DNA from: QVMG01 sp032073245
GTDB lineage: Bacteria > Bacteroidota > Bacteroidia > Bacteroidales > Tannerellaceae
NCBI GenBank assembly: GCA_032073245.1
Contig: DAMANX010000001.1
Span: 62,001-126,000 of the forward strand
DNA length: 64,000 bases
Direction of reading: 5' to 3'
The notes beneath the pieces were generated by a model. The model saw nothing but the letters and a program-made list of their open reading frames with translations, did not search any database and had not been told where the DNA came from. A program made the translations under genes and the position numbers. The first letter of the stretch is position 1, and each line of letters opens with the position of its first letter. Below are positions 8,431 through 16,684 of the stretch, one piece after another.

Positions 8431-9510
8431 ATGAAATATACATTAGAAATACAAAAAATACTTTTTCAGGTAGAAGATAACAAAAGTCTGACACCTAAAG
8501 ACAAAATACAATTACTAAAACAGGCAGCTGCTATTGCTGATGACAATGATGATATTGAATGGGGGTACGATGTACGTATCCAGTTAATCAGGGAATGTTA
8601 TTATCTGGCATCAGGTACCGATCTGGTAAAAGAGTTTTCCTGGATACTAAATGCTTATGAGGAGCATCCCGACTGGTTCGATGAAAGTGATTTTCTGTGG
8701 CAATATAAATGGATACTGGGAGAAATGTACAACAATCCCGATGTTTCTATGGAACAGATAAATCATATTATGGAAGATTTCAAGGGCCGTTTGCAAAGAA
8801 ACGGATACGGGCTTCGTCCTTATTATGATCGTCTTTTTGACGAGACTGTGGTTTTGGGTGAATTTGATAAGGCTAAAAAATATCTTGATTTGGCGAATGA
8901 TGCACCGGATGATAGAATGGGGAGTTGCCCTGCCTGTCGTTTGGATAGTGAGTTGGATTATTATTTGTTACAAGGGCAATTCGAGGAGGCCTACAACCGT
9001 GCTCAACCTCTACTTAGCAAGCAATTATCCTGCACGCATGTTCCGGCCCGGACTTTCTGTGCTCTTACCTATTATGCTGATAAAGCAGGCAAGAAAGAGA
9101 TGGCTGCTGAATTATTTGACCGTGCAGATGCCGAAATGGAGAAACTAATCAATGATGAAAATCTGGTTAGTCCTGCTGCTATGCTTATTAATTATCTGCT
9201 TCCCCGTGATGAAGAGAAAGGGTGGCGCTATTTCGAAAAGTCTATCCCTTGGTTTATGGAAGACGATGGATATGCCCGTTATGATTACTCCTGCCTGATT
9301 TATGAAGGGTTAATGGCTATAGATAAAAATAAAACAGTCAAATTAAATCTTCCAACAGATTTTCCTTTATATCATAATGACCACAATTACACTACAGATG
9401 AGCTAGCCGAATATTTCCTTAGTGAGGCTAATAAATGGGGAAAAGCTATTGATACCCGTAACGGATGTAATTCATGTGAATTGCGTATAGCGGCTTTAAT
9501 CAAAGCGTAG
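8431..9510 (+). CDS. Helical-repeat (TPR-like) protein of the HSP90 cluster
   Basis: 359 residues, soluble, no signal peptide. Pairs of amphipathic helices are visible throughout (GEFDKAKKYLDLAND near 150, then QGQFEEAYNRAQPLL near 182, then AGKKEMAAELFDRADAEM near 215), consistent with degenerate TPR units. Two CxxC pairs stand out: CPAC near residue 170 and CNSC near residue 349. The family is not recognised by eye. The gene follows the HSP90-like ATPase by 50 bases and should be co-transcribed. Its TAG stop is formed by the first bases of the palindromic repeat at 9507-9590, so the natural C-terminus may have been altered by that repeat. Confidence 0.75.
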   Translation: MKYTLEIQKILFQVEDNKSLTPKDKIQLLKQAAAIADDNDDIEWGYDVRIQLIRECYYLASGTDLVKEFSWILNAYEEHPDWFDESDFLWQYKWILGEMYNNPDVSMEQINHIMEDFKGRLQRNGYGLRPYYDRLFDETVVLGEFDKAKKYLDLANDAPDDRMGSCPACRLDSELDYYLLQGQFEEAYNRAQPLLSKQLSCTHVPARTFCALTYYADKAGKKEMAAELFDRADAEMEKLINDENLVSPAAMLINYLLPRDEEKGWRYFEKSIPWFMEDDGYARYDYSCLIYEGLMAIDKNKTVKLNLPTDFPLYHNDHNYTTDELAEYFLSEANKWGKAIDTRNGCNSCELRIAALIKA

Positions 9511-9590
9511 GGGCGACCCTATGTGGTCGCCCGAATGACAAATGCGTCTCAGGGCGGCCACATAGGGCCGCCCCTACATGGTGATATTAC
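9507..9590. repeat. Palindromic repeat, GTAGGGGC family, copy A
   Basis: Two hairpins face each other: GGGCGACC/GGTCGCCC on the left and GGGCGGCC/GGCCGCCC on the right, with GTAGGGGC and GCCCCTAC at the ends so that the whole is also one large inverted repeat. The tail CTACATGGTGATATTAC is shared with copy B at 42262-42349. It lies between convergent genes and may act as a terminator. Confidence 0.9.
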
Positions 9591-9602
9591 AGATTAAATG
9601 AC

Positions 9603-10310
9603 TTAATTCATCGGAACCTCTATCAATAGAACTCTTGAATTCTTTAATACTTCGATAAGTATATTATCGGTTTCCCAGAAGCCTGCACCATCTCTTTTGG
9701 AAAGATTGGTATTGCTTACTTCAACCTCTCCTTCCAACACAAAGAGATAAACTCCATTGCTTTTATTATGCAATTTATATTCTTTCACTAATCCGGCATC
9801 TAATTCACCAATTGAGAACCATGCATCCTGATTAATGGAAGCCGGTGTTTCTCCATCAGGAGATAGGATTAGTGACAGTTCGTTCTTTTTCAATAATCCC
9901 CGGATATCATAATCCTGATATGCCGGTTGTGTATTTTCTTCTCTTGGGAAAACCCAGATCTGAAGAAATTCTAATGATTCCTCCTCACTATTATTGTGTT
10001 CGCTATGGATAATTCCGGTACCCGCACTCATCACCTGTATATCACCTGGTGTGATTACATTCGTATTTTGAATACTATCACCATGGCGTAAATAGCCTTT
10101 TAAAGGTATGGATATAACTTCCATGTTTTTATGAGGGTGCATATCAAATCCTTCGCTTGGTGCTACCCAATCATCATTCAAAACACGTAACTTTCCAAAA
10201 TGAATGCGTGAGGGATTATAATAATTCGCGAAACTAAACGTATGGTGGGTTTTCAACCATCCATGATTTGCATATCCGCGGGTATTTGATTTGTCAACTA
10301 CAACTTTCAT
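9603..10310 (-). CDS. Pirin-family protein (YhhW-like quercetinase type)
   Basis: 235 residues forming a bicupin. The four pirin metal ligands are present in order: His58 and His60 (DMHPHKNME) and His102 and Glu104 (IIHSEHNN). The N-terminus RGYANHGWLKTHHTFSFANYY is a pirin hallmark; note this motif lies at residues 11-31. E. coli YhhW, of the same length class, is an iron cupin with quercetin 2,3-dioxygenase activity; the in vivo substrate in Bacteroidetes is unknown. Cytoplasmic, single gene, convergent with the HSP90 cluster. No perfect promoter box is seen upstream. Confidence 0.9.
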   Translation of the reverse strand: MKVVVDKSNTRGYANHGWLKTHHTFSFANYYNPSRIHFGKLRVLNDDWVAPSEGFDMHPHKNMEVISIPLKGYLRHGDSIQNTNVITPGDIQVMSAGTGIIHSEHNNSEEESLEFLQIWVFPREENTQPAYQDYDIRGLLKKNELSLILSPDGETPASINQDAWFSIGELDAGLVKEYKLHNKSNGVYLFVLEGEVEVSNTNLSKRDGAGFWETDNILIEVLKNSRVLLIEVPMN

Positions 10311-10381
10311 ACTTTTTCCTTTCTTTCTTGTAATTAATAGACGTTTAAAATATAAGCATTCGGCGTATTACGCCTCATGTA

Positions 10382-10490
10382 GTAGTCAAAGAAGTCAGAG
10401 TAGTCAAGGAGTTAAGTAGTCGCATGCACTATAATCTACTTGACTACTAAGAAGCGAAGCGACTGATAACTACTTGACTTCTTTGACTAC
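10382..10490. repeat. Palindromic repeat, GTAGTCAAAG family
   Basis: GTAGTCAAAGAAGTCA (10382-10397) is perfectly inverted at 10475-10490, with further GTAGTCAAG / CTTGACTAC units inside. It fills much of the 380-base gap between the divergent pirin and IMP dehydrogenase genes; the rest of that gap holds only the promoter box at 10652. Confidence 0.85.
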
Positions 10491-10651
10491 TAAGCAAGAG
10501 GGATACGTAGTAGACCTAATGCTTACTTTAAAACTATTTATAAAACACTAAAATCCATAGTTTTGTTCCGGTAGCAAGTGAGGCTACTAAAAAGTGTATG
10601 AAACTTTCTCTATTTTCACATCCAGACTCTTCATATCTAAAGGAAAATGAC

Positions 10652-10659
10652 TAACTTTG
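10652..10659 (+). promoter_or_regulatory. Bacteroidetes -7 box for the IMP dehydrogenase gene
   Basis: TAACTTTG is a perfect TAnnTTTG match 31 bases before the ATG at 10691. No TTTG is found at the -33 position. Confidence 0.65.
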
Positions 10660-10690
10660 TCGATTATTTTACCCAAAAGAAAAGGACTTT

Positions 10691-12184
10691 ATGGCAATCT
10701 ACTTAAACGACGTATCAAGAACGTTTGGCGAATATCTCCTTATTCCCGGCTTAACAACGAAAGAATGTATCCCTTCAAATGTTTCTCTTAAAACACCTTT
10801 GGTGAAATTCAAATCAGAAGAAACTTCGGCTATTCATTTGAATATACCTATTGTTTCAGCTATTATGCAATCGGTTTCCGGCCCTGAACTGGCTATTGAA
10901 CTTGCACGAAATGGCGGACTCTCATTCATTTTTGGTTCTCAATCTATAGAGAGCCAGGTTGAAATGGTGCGGAGGGTAAAGAAGTTTAAAGCAGGGTTTG
11001 TTATGAGCGATTCAAACCTGACTCCCGACGATACATTGGATGATGTGATTAAACTGGTAAACGAAACCGGACATTCCACAATTGGCGTAACTGATGACGG
11101 AACCCCTAATGGAAAACTATTAGGATTGGTTACCAGCCGTGACTATCGTGCAGAAAAGGATTCAGCTAAAACGACTGTCAGAGAGTTTATGACTCCTTTT
11201 GAAGACCTTATCGTGGGACAAATAGGGCTTTCTCTTACGGAAGCCAATCAGATTATCTGGGATAACAAACTGAATACCTTACCTATTATTGATGAAAATC
11301 AAAACTTACAATACTTCGTATTCCGCAAGGATTACGATAGCCATAAAGACAACCCTTATGAATTATCAGGTGCAGATAAAAAGCTCCTTGTAGGTGCGGG
11401 AATCAATACGCGTGATTATAAGGAACGGGTACCAGCCTTGGTAGAAGCCGGAGTAGATGTACTTTGCATCGATTCATCCGACGGTTATTCAGAATGGCAA
11501 TACGACACTTTACGCTGGATCAAAGAAACTTATAACGAAAAAGTACTGGTTGGTGCAGGTAATGTGGTAGATGAAGAAGGATTTATCTATCTGGCAGATG
11601 CCGGAGCAGACTTTATCAAAGTAGGTATTGGTGGAGGTTCCATCTGTATCACTCGTGAACAGAAAGGTATTGGGCGCGGACAGGCAACTGCGCTGATTGA
11701 TGTAGCCCAGGCACGTAATAACTATTTCCGTAAAAAAGGAGTTTATATTCCTATTTGTAGTGATGGTGGCCTTGTTCATGATTATCACATGGTATTGGCA
11801 TTAGCTATGGGTGCTGATTTCCTGATGATGGGACGTTACTTTGCACGTTTCGACGAATCTCCAACAAAGAAACTAAAGATTGGAAACAGTTTTGTAAAAG
11901 AATACTGGGGAGAAGGATCTAACCGTGCTAAAAACTGGCAACGTTATGACATGGGAGGCAATGAATCCCTTAAATTCGAAGAAGGAGTCGACAGTTATGT
12001 TCCTTATGCCGGTAAAATGAAAGATAATCTGGACGTTACCCTAGGTAAGATAAAAGCAACCATGTGTAGTTGTGGCTCTACAACCATACAGGACATGCAA
12101 CGCTTTTCTAAGATCACCCTTGTCTCTTCTACCAGTATAGTTGAAGGAGGAGCACATGACGTAATCCTTAAAGACAAAGGTTAA
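10691..12184 (+). CDS. IMP dehydrogenase-family protein with CBS domains
   Basis: 497 residues. A (beta/alpha)8 barrel is interrupted at about residues 97-225 by a tandem CBS pair (GLVTSRDYR, VREFMTPFEDLIV). The catalytic loop carries GGGSICITRE with Cys319, matching the GSICTTR of IMP dehydrogenase; the following GVGVPQ of classical enzymes is GIGRGQ here. The mobile flap region keeps RYD, and FEEGVDSYVPYAG is equivalent to the usual EGVEGRVPYKG. It therefore belongs to a divergent IMPDH branch that makes XMP from IMP with NAD; a GMP-reductase-like role cannot be fully excluded. A small protein gene follows after 66 bases. Confidence 0.85.
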   Translation: MAIYLNDVSRTFGEYLLIPGLTTKECIPSNVSLKTPLVKFKSEETSAIHLNIPIVSAIMQSVSGPELAIELARNGGLSFIFGSQSIESQVEMVRRVKKFKAGFVMSDSNLTPDDTLDDVIKLVNETGHSTIGVTDDGTPNGKLLGLVTSRDYRAEKDSAKTTVREFMTPFEDLIVGQIGLSLTEANQIIWDNKLNTLPIIDENQNLQYFVFRKDYDSHKDNPYELSGADKKLLVGAGINTRDYKERVPALVEAGVDVLCIDSSDGYSEWQYDTLRWIKETYNEKVLVGAGNVVDEEGFIYLADAGADFIKVGIGGGSICITREQKGIGRGQATALIDVAQARNNYFRKKGVYIPICSDGGLVHDYHMVLALAMGADFLMMGRYFARFDESPTKKLKIGNSFVKEYWGEGSNRAKNWQRYDMGGNESLKFEEGVDSYVPYAGKMKDNLDVTLGKIKATMCSCGSTTIQDMQRFSKITLVSSTSIVEGGAHDVILKDKG

Positions 12185-12250
12185 ATCTTTAAACCATTTA
12201 TTTTCTTTGTTGTTCTATATACATAGACTAACCTTTTAAAAGAAAAGAAA

Positions 12251-12493
12251 ATGGCAAGAAAAGTAATGCGGACAATCCGCGACGCAAGAGAAGAACTTTC
12301 AAGTGAAATACTATCTGTTGATCCTATATTAAACAACACGACTCCCCGTACAGCCGGAGTTGATGATGATTTTATGGAATCTACGGATGAAGATATTCTT
12401 TTTACGAAAGAAGACGACGCAGCAATTAAAGCTAGCGGAAAGGAAGAAAAGAATAACCATCGTAGAGGTGGTTCCTGTGGATGCAGGAATTAA
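12251..12493 (+). CDS. Small acidic protein with Cys-Gly tail, downstream of IMPDH-family gene
   Basis: 80 residues. The N-terminus is basic (MARKVMRTIRDAREEL), the middle is strongly acidic (VDDDFMESTDEDILF), and the end is RRGGSCGCRN with two cysteines. No signal peptide and no family recognised. It lies 66 bases after the IMPDH-family gene and just before a strong terminator, so it is probably the last gene of that transcript. The Gly-Cys tail could bind a metal or serve as a ligation or modification site, but no modification enzyme is nearby. The coding call rests on the clean ATG, preceding A-rich leader and position. Confidence 0.6.
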   Translation: MARKVMRTIRDAREELSSEILSVDPILNNTTPRTAGVDDDFMESTDEDILFTKEDDAAIKASGKEEKNNHRRGGSCGCRN

Positions 12494-12535
12494 ATATATC
12501 AGAACATACCAAAAGACTCTATACTGATGCGATTT

Positions 12536-12568
12536 GCTGGCTGCTTACAGTAGCCAGCATTTTTTTTG
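12536..12568 (+). terminator. Rho-independent terminator after the IMPDH unit
   Basis: GCTGGCTGC and GTAGCCAGC form a stem with a short TTACA loop, directly followed by A and a run of eight T. Confidence 0.9.
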
Positions 12569-12643
12569 CCCAGGTCATAACGTCTTTCTCATCACTACTT
12601 CCCTACTTTTCCTAGCTTTACTGAGAGTTCCTTAGGAAAGATT

Positions 12644-12737
12644 TAATCTCCCCACCCAAGTGGAAAGATCGAATCACCCGGGTGGAAAGATCTTTCCACC
12701 TAGGCGAAGAGACCTTTCCACCTGGGTGGGGAGATTA
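12644..12737. repeat. Palindromic repeat, GGTGGAAAGATC family
   Basis: TAATCTCCCCACCCA (12644-12658) is perfectly inverted at 12723-12737. Between them the unit GTGGAAAGATC and its inverse occur repeatedly, with a central perfect palindrome GGTGGAAAGATCTTTCCACC. It lies between convergent transcription units. Confidence 0.9.
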
Positions 12738-12790
12738 GAGGTATTGCTATTTATTAATAATAAGTAATACGTAAATCATTAAACAACACC

Positions 12791-15199
12791 CTATTCACCC
12801 TTAATACTATCTACCGGATTTGAGTTAGCCGCCCGCCAACTTTGAAACGTTACAGTTCCTATAGTAATAGTTAATATAAAAAGAAGGGCAACTACATATA
12901 CCCATCCATAAATAGGAGTTTTATAGGCAAAGCTTTCCAACCATTTCTTAATAGCAAAATAAGCAATAGGAGCAGCGATTACAAAACAGTATAGGATAAT
13001 ATACAGATACTGTTTATTCAACATATTCAGAATCTGCTCAATGGAAGAACCATGTACTTTTCGTATGGCTATTTCCTTACGACGGTATTGCGTATCAAAA
13101 ACAACTAATCCAAACACTCCTACCAATGAAAGTATAATGGCTAACATACTGAATAAAGTGACCAGACTTCGGAGCTTTTCTTCTTTATGGTATAACTGAT
13201 TGAATATACCATCATAGAATTCTATATCAAACGGATAAGAGGAATCTATATCGGAAATTGTCTGACGGATGTGCTTTACTGCTGCATGCACATCGGTACC
13301 TGCTCTCAAACGGATATATGAAACAGGCATATTTGCATTGACTTTGCCTGTCACAAAACCAATATTATTATCTCCAGATCGTAAAGAAGTAAATTTGATA
13401 TCATCTGTAAAACCAACTAAACGTCCGGAAAGCCATCCGTCAAATAGATATCCGGTTTCCATCTGCATTTCTTTTTGTGCAGCGCTATTGAAAATATATA
13501 CAACTTCTTCTGATTGTTGATCTGCTTTAGTAAACCCTCTCCCCTCAGTAATTGGTATTCCCATAACGGGAAGCAAATTATACGATCCGAGAATAAGGAA
13601 AAATTGAAATTCTTTTTCTTTATATTTTGTAGTACTGGTATTATAGCCGTCTTTAGATGCTAACTTCTCCTGAGCAAAGGCTACATCTTCAATACCTGAA
13701 AATTCTTTTAACCGATTGGCATAGGTTTCATGATGTCGCTGATACATATCACCACTCAATTCAACAATGGCAATCTGATCTTTATCAAATCCCAGAGAAT
13801 ATTTGCGCATATAATCGTTTTGTAACCTAACAAATCCGGCTCCTATAATAAGCATTATTGAAATAACAAATTGTACGCTAATCAGCACAGTTCGGAGTTT
13901 TCTACCGGAAGGAGACAATCCGAAACTACCTTTTAAGACTAATGCCGGTGGAAATGATACCATATAAAATGCCGGGTAAATTCCTGCAATTACCCCGGTA
14001 ATAACAGCAATTATTCCGGTAAATAGGATCAACTTACTATTAGCAGATAATTGGAGGTCGGCTTCCACAAAAGGTAATGCAGATGTAGTGTTCAATATCC
14101 ATAAAAAGAACAGGCTTAATACCCATGCAATCAAACTGATTAATATTGCTTCAGAAAGCAAAGCCTTTCGCAGATAATTATCTGAGCTGCCTAACACTTT
14201 TTGAGTATTAATACTTTTAATACGCATAGGTGTCAATGCTGTGCTGAAATTGGTAAAATTAATGATTGCAATAATCATTATTAATAAAGCAATACCTAGC
14301 AGCAAATTGGTTGTATCCTTATTTCCACTTCGGAATATTCGTCCATCCTTACTTTCATCAAGATAGTAGATATCTGTGATAGGAACTAATTTTATACTGT
14401 CGTTCTCGCGACCGATTTTAGCGAAATCAAAATTCGAATTGAAAGTCGTCGCTACATTTTCAGCTGAAGAAGCATTATCGAGTAATAGGAAACAATAATA
14501 ATTACTGGCTCCAAAGTTTGTCAGTGCAAAAGCCGGATCCATAGCTGAATAGATAACATTCCTGACCTGCGTATTACCCGGAAAATCTTTATATACAGCG
14601 CCAATAGTATAATCACCCTGTTTATCTTTCGACCATATATTTTCTTCTGCATGCATTGTTTGTCCTACAGCTGATTGTTTACCGAATAACTTCTTCGCCA
14701 TACTTTCGGGTATTATAATCTTTTCAGGATCCTTCAGACAATAGGCATCTCCTTCAATAATTGGAAAATCAAAAACTTTAACGATCTCCGGGTGACAAGT
14801 TTGAATAGGCTCCTTATACCCCACTTTCTCTCCATCTTTTAAAACTGTAAAATATATAGAACCAATATATGGATTAATAAGCGTACCCGCTTCAATATGA
14901 GGGGATGATTTGAGTACTTCCTCAATAAACGCACGAGGTAATATAACAGAGAACGTTCCGGGGTTTTGCAGATCAACACGGAATACTCTGTCGGCAGTTG
15001 GATGACAACGGTCAAAATTGTTTTCGTAATTTATTTGTATCAGTATTATTACAAAAGTAGTAAATGCTACAGCCAACCCTAAAATATTTAAAGCCATTGC
15101 CATTTTAAAGCGCCTAATAACACTCAGGAAGTTACGGATGATCGTTTTCATATTTGAATTTAGTTTAATATCAGATTCGTTCTGGACTCTCTTTTTCAT
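12791..15199 (-). CDS. MacB/FtsX-type ABC transporter permease (orphan)
   Basis: 802 residues; the natural start may be the Met at residue 17 (15151), giving MKTIIRNFLSVIRRF before the first membrane segment. It has two MacB-PCD plus FtsX halves: TM near 40, a large periplasmic domain, three TMs around 300-430, a second periplasmic domain, and three TMs at the end, with RRKEIAIRKVHGSS just before them, a conserved FtsX-end motif. Such double-length permeases are common in Bacteroidetes and form MacB-like mechanotransmission exporters for lipoproteins, peptides or drugs. No ATPase gene adjoins it, so it must borrow one or act with a distant partner. Confidence 0.88.
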   Translation of the reverse strand: MKKRVQNESDIKLNSNMKTIIRNFLSVIRRFKMAMALNILGLAVAFTTFVIILIQINYENNFDRCHPTADRVFRVDLQNPGTFSVILPRAFIEEVLKSSPHIEAGTLINPYIGSIYFTVLKDGEKVGYKEPIQTCHPEIVKVFDFPIIEGDAYCLKDPEKIIIPESMAKKLFGKQSAVGQTMHAEENIWSKDKQGDYTIGAVYKDFPGNTQVRNVIYSAMDPAFALTNFGASNYYCFLLLDNASSAENVATTFNSNFDFAKIGRENDSIKLVPITDIYYLDESKDGRIFRSGNKDTTNLLLGIALLIMIIAIINFTNFSTALTPMRIKSINTQKVLGSSDNYLRKALLSEAILISLIAWVLSLFFLWILNTTSALPFVEADLQLSANSKLILFTGIIAVITGVIAGIYPAFYMVSFPPALVLKGSFGLSPSGRKLRTVLISVQFVISIMLIIGAGFVRLQNDYMRKYSLGFDKDQIAIVELSGDMYQRHHETYANRLKEFSGIEDVAFAQEKLASKDGYNTSTTKYKEKEFQFFLILGSYNLLPVMGIPITEGRGFTKADQQSEEVVYIFNSAAQKEMQMETGYLFDGWLSGRLVGFTDDIKFTSLRSGDNNIGFVTGKVNANMPVSYIRLRAGTDVHAAVKHIRQTISDIDSSYPFDIEFYDGIFNQLYHKEEKLRSLVTLFSMLAIILSLVGVFGLVVFDTQYRRKEIAIRKVHGSSIEQILNMLNKQYLYIILYCFVIAAPIAYFAIKKWLESFAYKTPIYGWVYVVALLFILTITIGTVTFQSWRAANSNPVDSIKGE

Positions 15200-15269
15200 T
15201 TATATGTGAATTCAATATAAGAGTGTTATTTAAATTGAGGGATATTTGATTTTGCTATATAAGTATCCT

Positions 15270-15423
15270 GGCTCCCCTCCTTTGAAAAGGAGGGGGTGGA
15301 CCACTGCTTGCAGTGGTGGGGCGGTTAGATTCTCTTTTGATTTGGTTCTTATAGATTATATTCAAACTACCCCACCATCGCCGAGGCGATGGTCCACCCC
15401 CTTCTTTTCTAAGAAGGGGAGCC
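15270..15423. repeat. Palindromic repeat, GGCTCCCCTCC family
   Basis: The ends GGCTCCCCTCC and GGAGCC-type inverse enclose two hairpin arms: one tipped CCACTGC/GCAGTGG, the other CCATCGCC/GGCGATGG, each inside the same GGGGTGG/CCACCCC frame. This repeat fills the middle of the 351-base gap 15200-15550; nothing else is seen there. Any open frames across it are products of the repeat. Confidence 0.9.
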
Positions 15424-15550
15424 GAGTTACTATAGTCTACAATCCAATTCAAAATCTCAAACCATCCGAAAGTATCCCTTATAACGAACTCTCTTTTATA
15501 TTAGACGAATCATAATTAAGATAGGTTGCAAATTGATAAGAGAAATTACG

Positions 15551-16675
15551 TTACCCTTCTACTTTCCTGTAACTTAAGACTGCCCAGATATTAGATATAA
15601 CCGCAAAAACGCCCAATGCACCAATCTGTGGAAGTAAATCCATTAATCCGCTTCCTTTCAGATAAACCTGTCGCATAATCGTAATAAAGTATTTAAGTGG
15701 GTTAATGGTTGTCAGGATCTGTGCCCATTCAGGCATACTATTAACCGGCGTAAAGAGCCCACTTAAAAGAATAAAGATCAACATAAAGAAAAAGATAACA
15801 AACATCGCCTGTTGCATTGTACCGGAATTATTGGAAATAACCAACCCAAATCCCGAAACAGCAAATATATACACCAATGCGGCAACATAAATTGTAAGAA
15901 GACTGCCTACAGGAATAAGCCCATAGACCAAATAAGCAATACCAAAACAAATTGTTAATACGACAAAACCAATAAACCAGTAAGGTATAAGTTTGGCTAC
16001 GATAAAAGTTAACTTTGATACGGGTGTCACATTTATTTGTTCCATAGTTCCTACTTCTTTTTCGCCAACAATATTCAAAGCCGGGAGGAATCCACAAATT
16101 AAAGTCAGTAACATAACCATCAATGCGGGAACCATAAAGACCTTATAATCCATGTGAGGATTGAATTTATTTTGCTGTACGATCTCAATAACAGGAATAC
16201 TATTATCGGCTGAAGTTACTCCTATACCTGCTTCCGCACGTAGCTCATCCGCGTACCCTCTCGTAATCGACAGTAAATAGTTACTCCCAAAGGCCCCTTT
16301 TGTTCCATTTACAGCATTTGCTGAAATGAGTAAATGGGTCGCTCCCTCTTTTTGCAGATCACTTTCAAAGCCGGAAGGAATTTCAAGTATTATATCTGCA
16401 GTACCCGATTCTATTGCTTCCAATGCCTGATCATAAGAAGGAGAATAATCCGTAAAATTAAAATATTTTGAGGCTGAAGTCTTCTCTATCAATCGTTGCG
16501 AATAGGATGTATGATCATTATCGACTACAGCCAGATTGATATTCTTTATCTCCTGGTTTGCTGCCCAGGGTAAAATCAACATCATAACAATAGGCATAAG
16601 CAATACAAGTCGTGGTAAAAATGAATTACGCACAAACTGTTTGACTTCTTTTTCAATTAGATATTTTATCATCAT
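15551..16675 (-). CDS. ABC-2 type permease (YbhR/YhhJ-like), second of pair
   Basis: 374 residues. One TM near residues 22-38 (LPRLVLLMPIVMMLILPWA) is followed by an extracytoplasmic domain of about 130 residues and five TMs from about 170 on, the ABC2_membrane_3 layout. The conserved ATPase-coupling region reads VGEKEVGTMEQINVTPV. It is the last gene of the efflux operon, nine bases after its paralogue at 16685-17794, with which it should form a heterodimer. Exported substrates of such YbhGFSR-like systems include drugs and cations; the true one is unknown. Confidence 0.9.
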   Translation of the reverse strand: MMIKYLIEKEVKQFVRNSFLPRLVLLMPIVMMLILPWAANQEIKNINLAVVDNDHTSYSQRLIEKTSASKYFNFTDYSPSYDQALEAIESGTADIILEIPSGFESDLQKEGATHLLISANAVNGTKGAFGSNYLLSITRGYADELRAEAGIGVTSADNSIPVIEIVQQNKFNPHMDYKVFMVPALMVMLLTLICGFLPALNIVGEKEVGTMEQINVTPVSKLTFIVAKLIPYWFIGFVVLTICFGIAYLVYGLIPVGSLLTIYVAALVYIFAVSGFGLVISNNSGTMQQAMFVIFFFMLIFILLSGLFTPVNSMPEWAQILTTINPLKYFITIMRQVYLKGSGLMDLLPQIGALGVFAVISNIWAVLSYRKVEG

Positions 16676-16684
16676 TTTTCCTTC

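Noticed and set aside
15246..15515. Open frames of 65-89 codons on both strands
   Set aside because: They read through a palindromic repeat (15270-15423) and have repeat-derived composition (proline/arginine strings).
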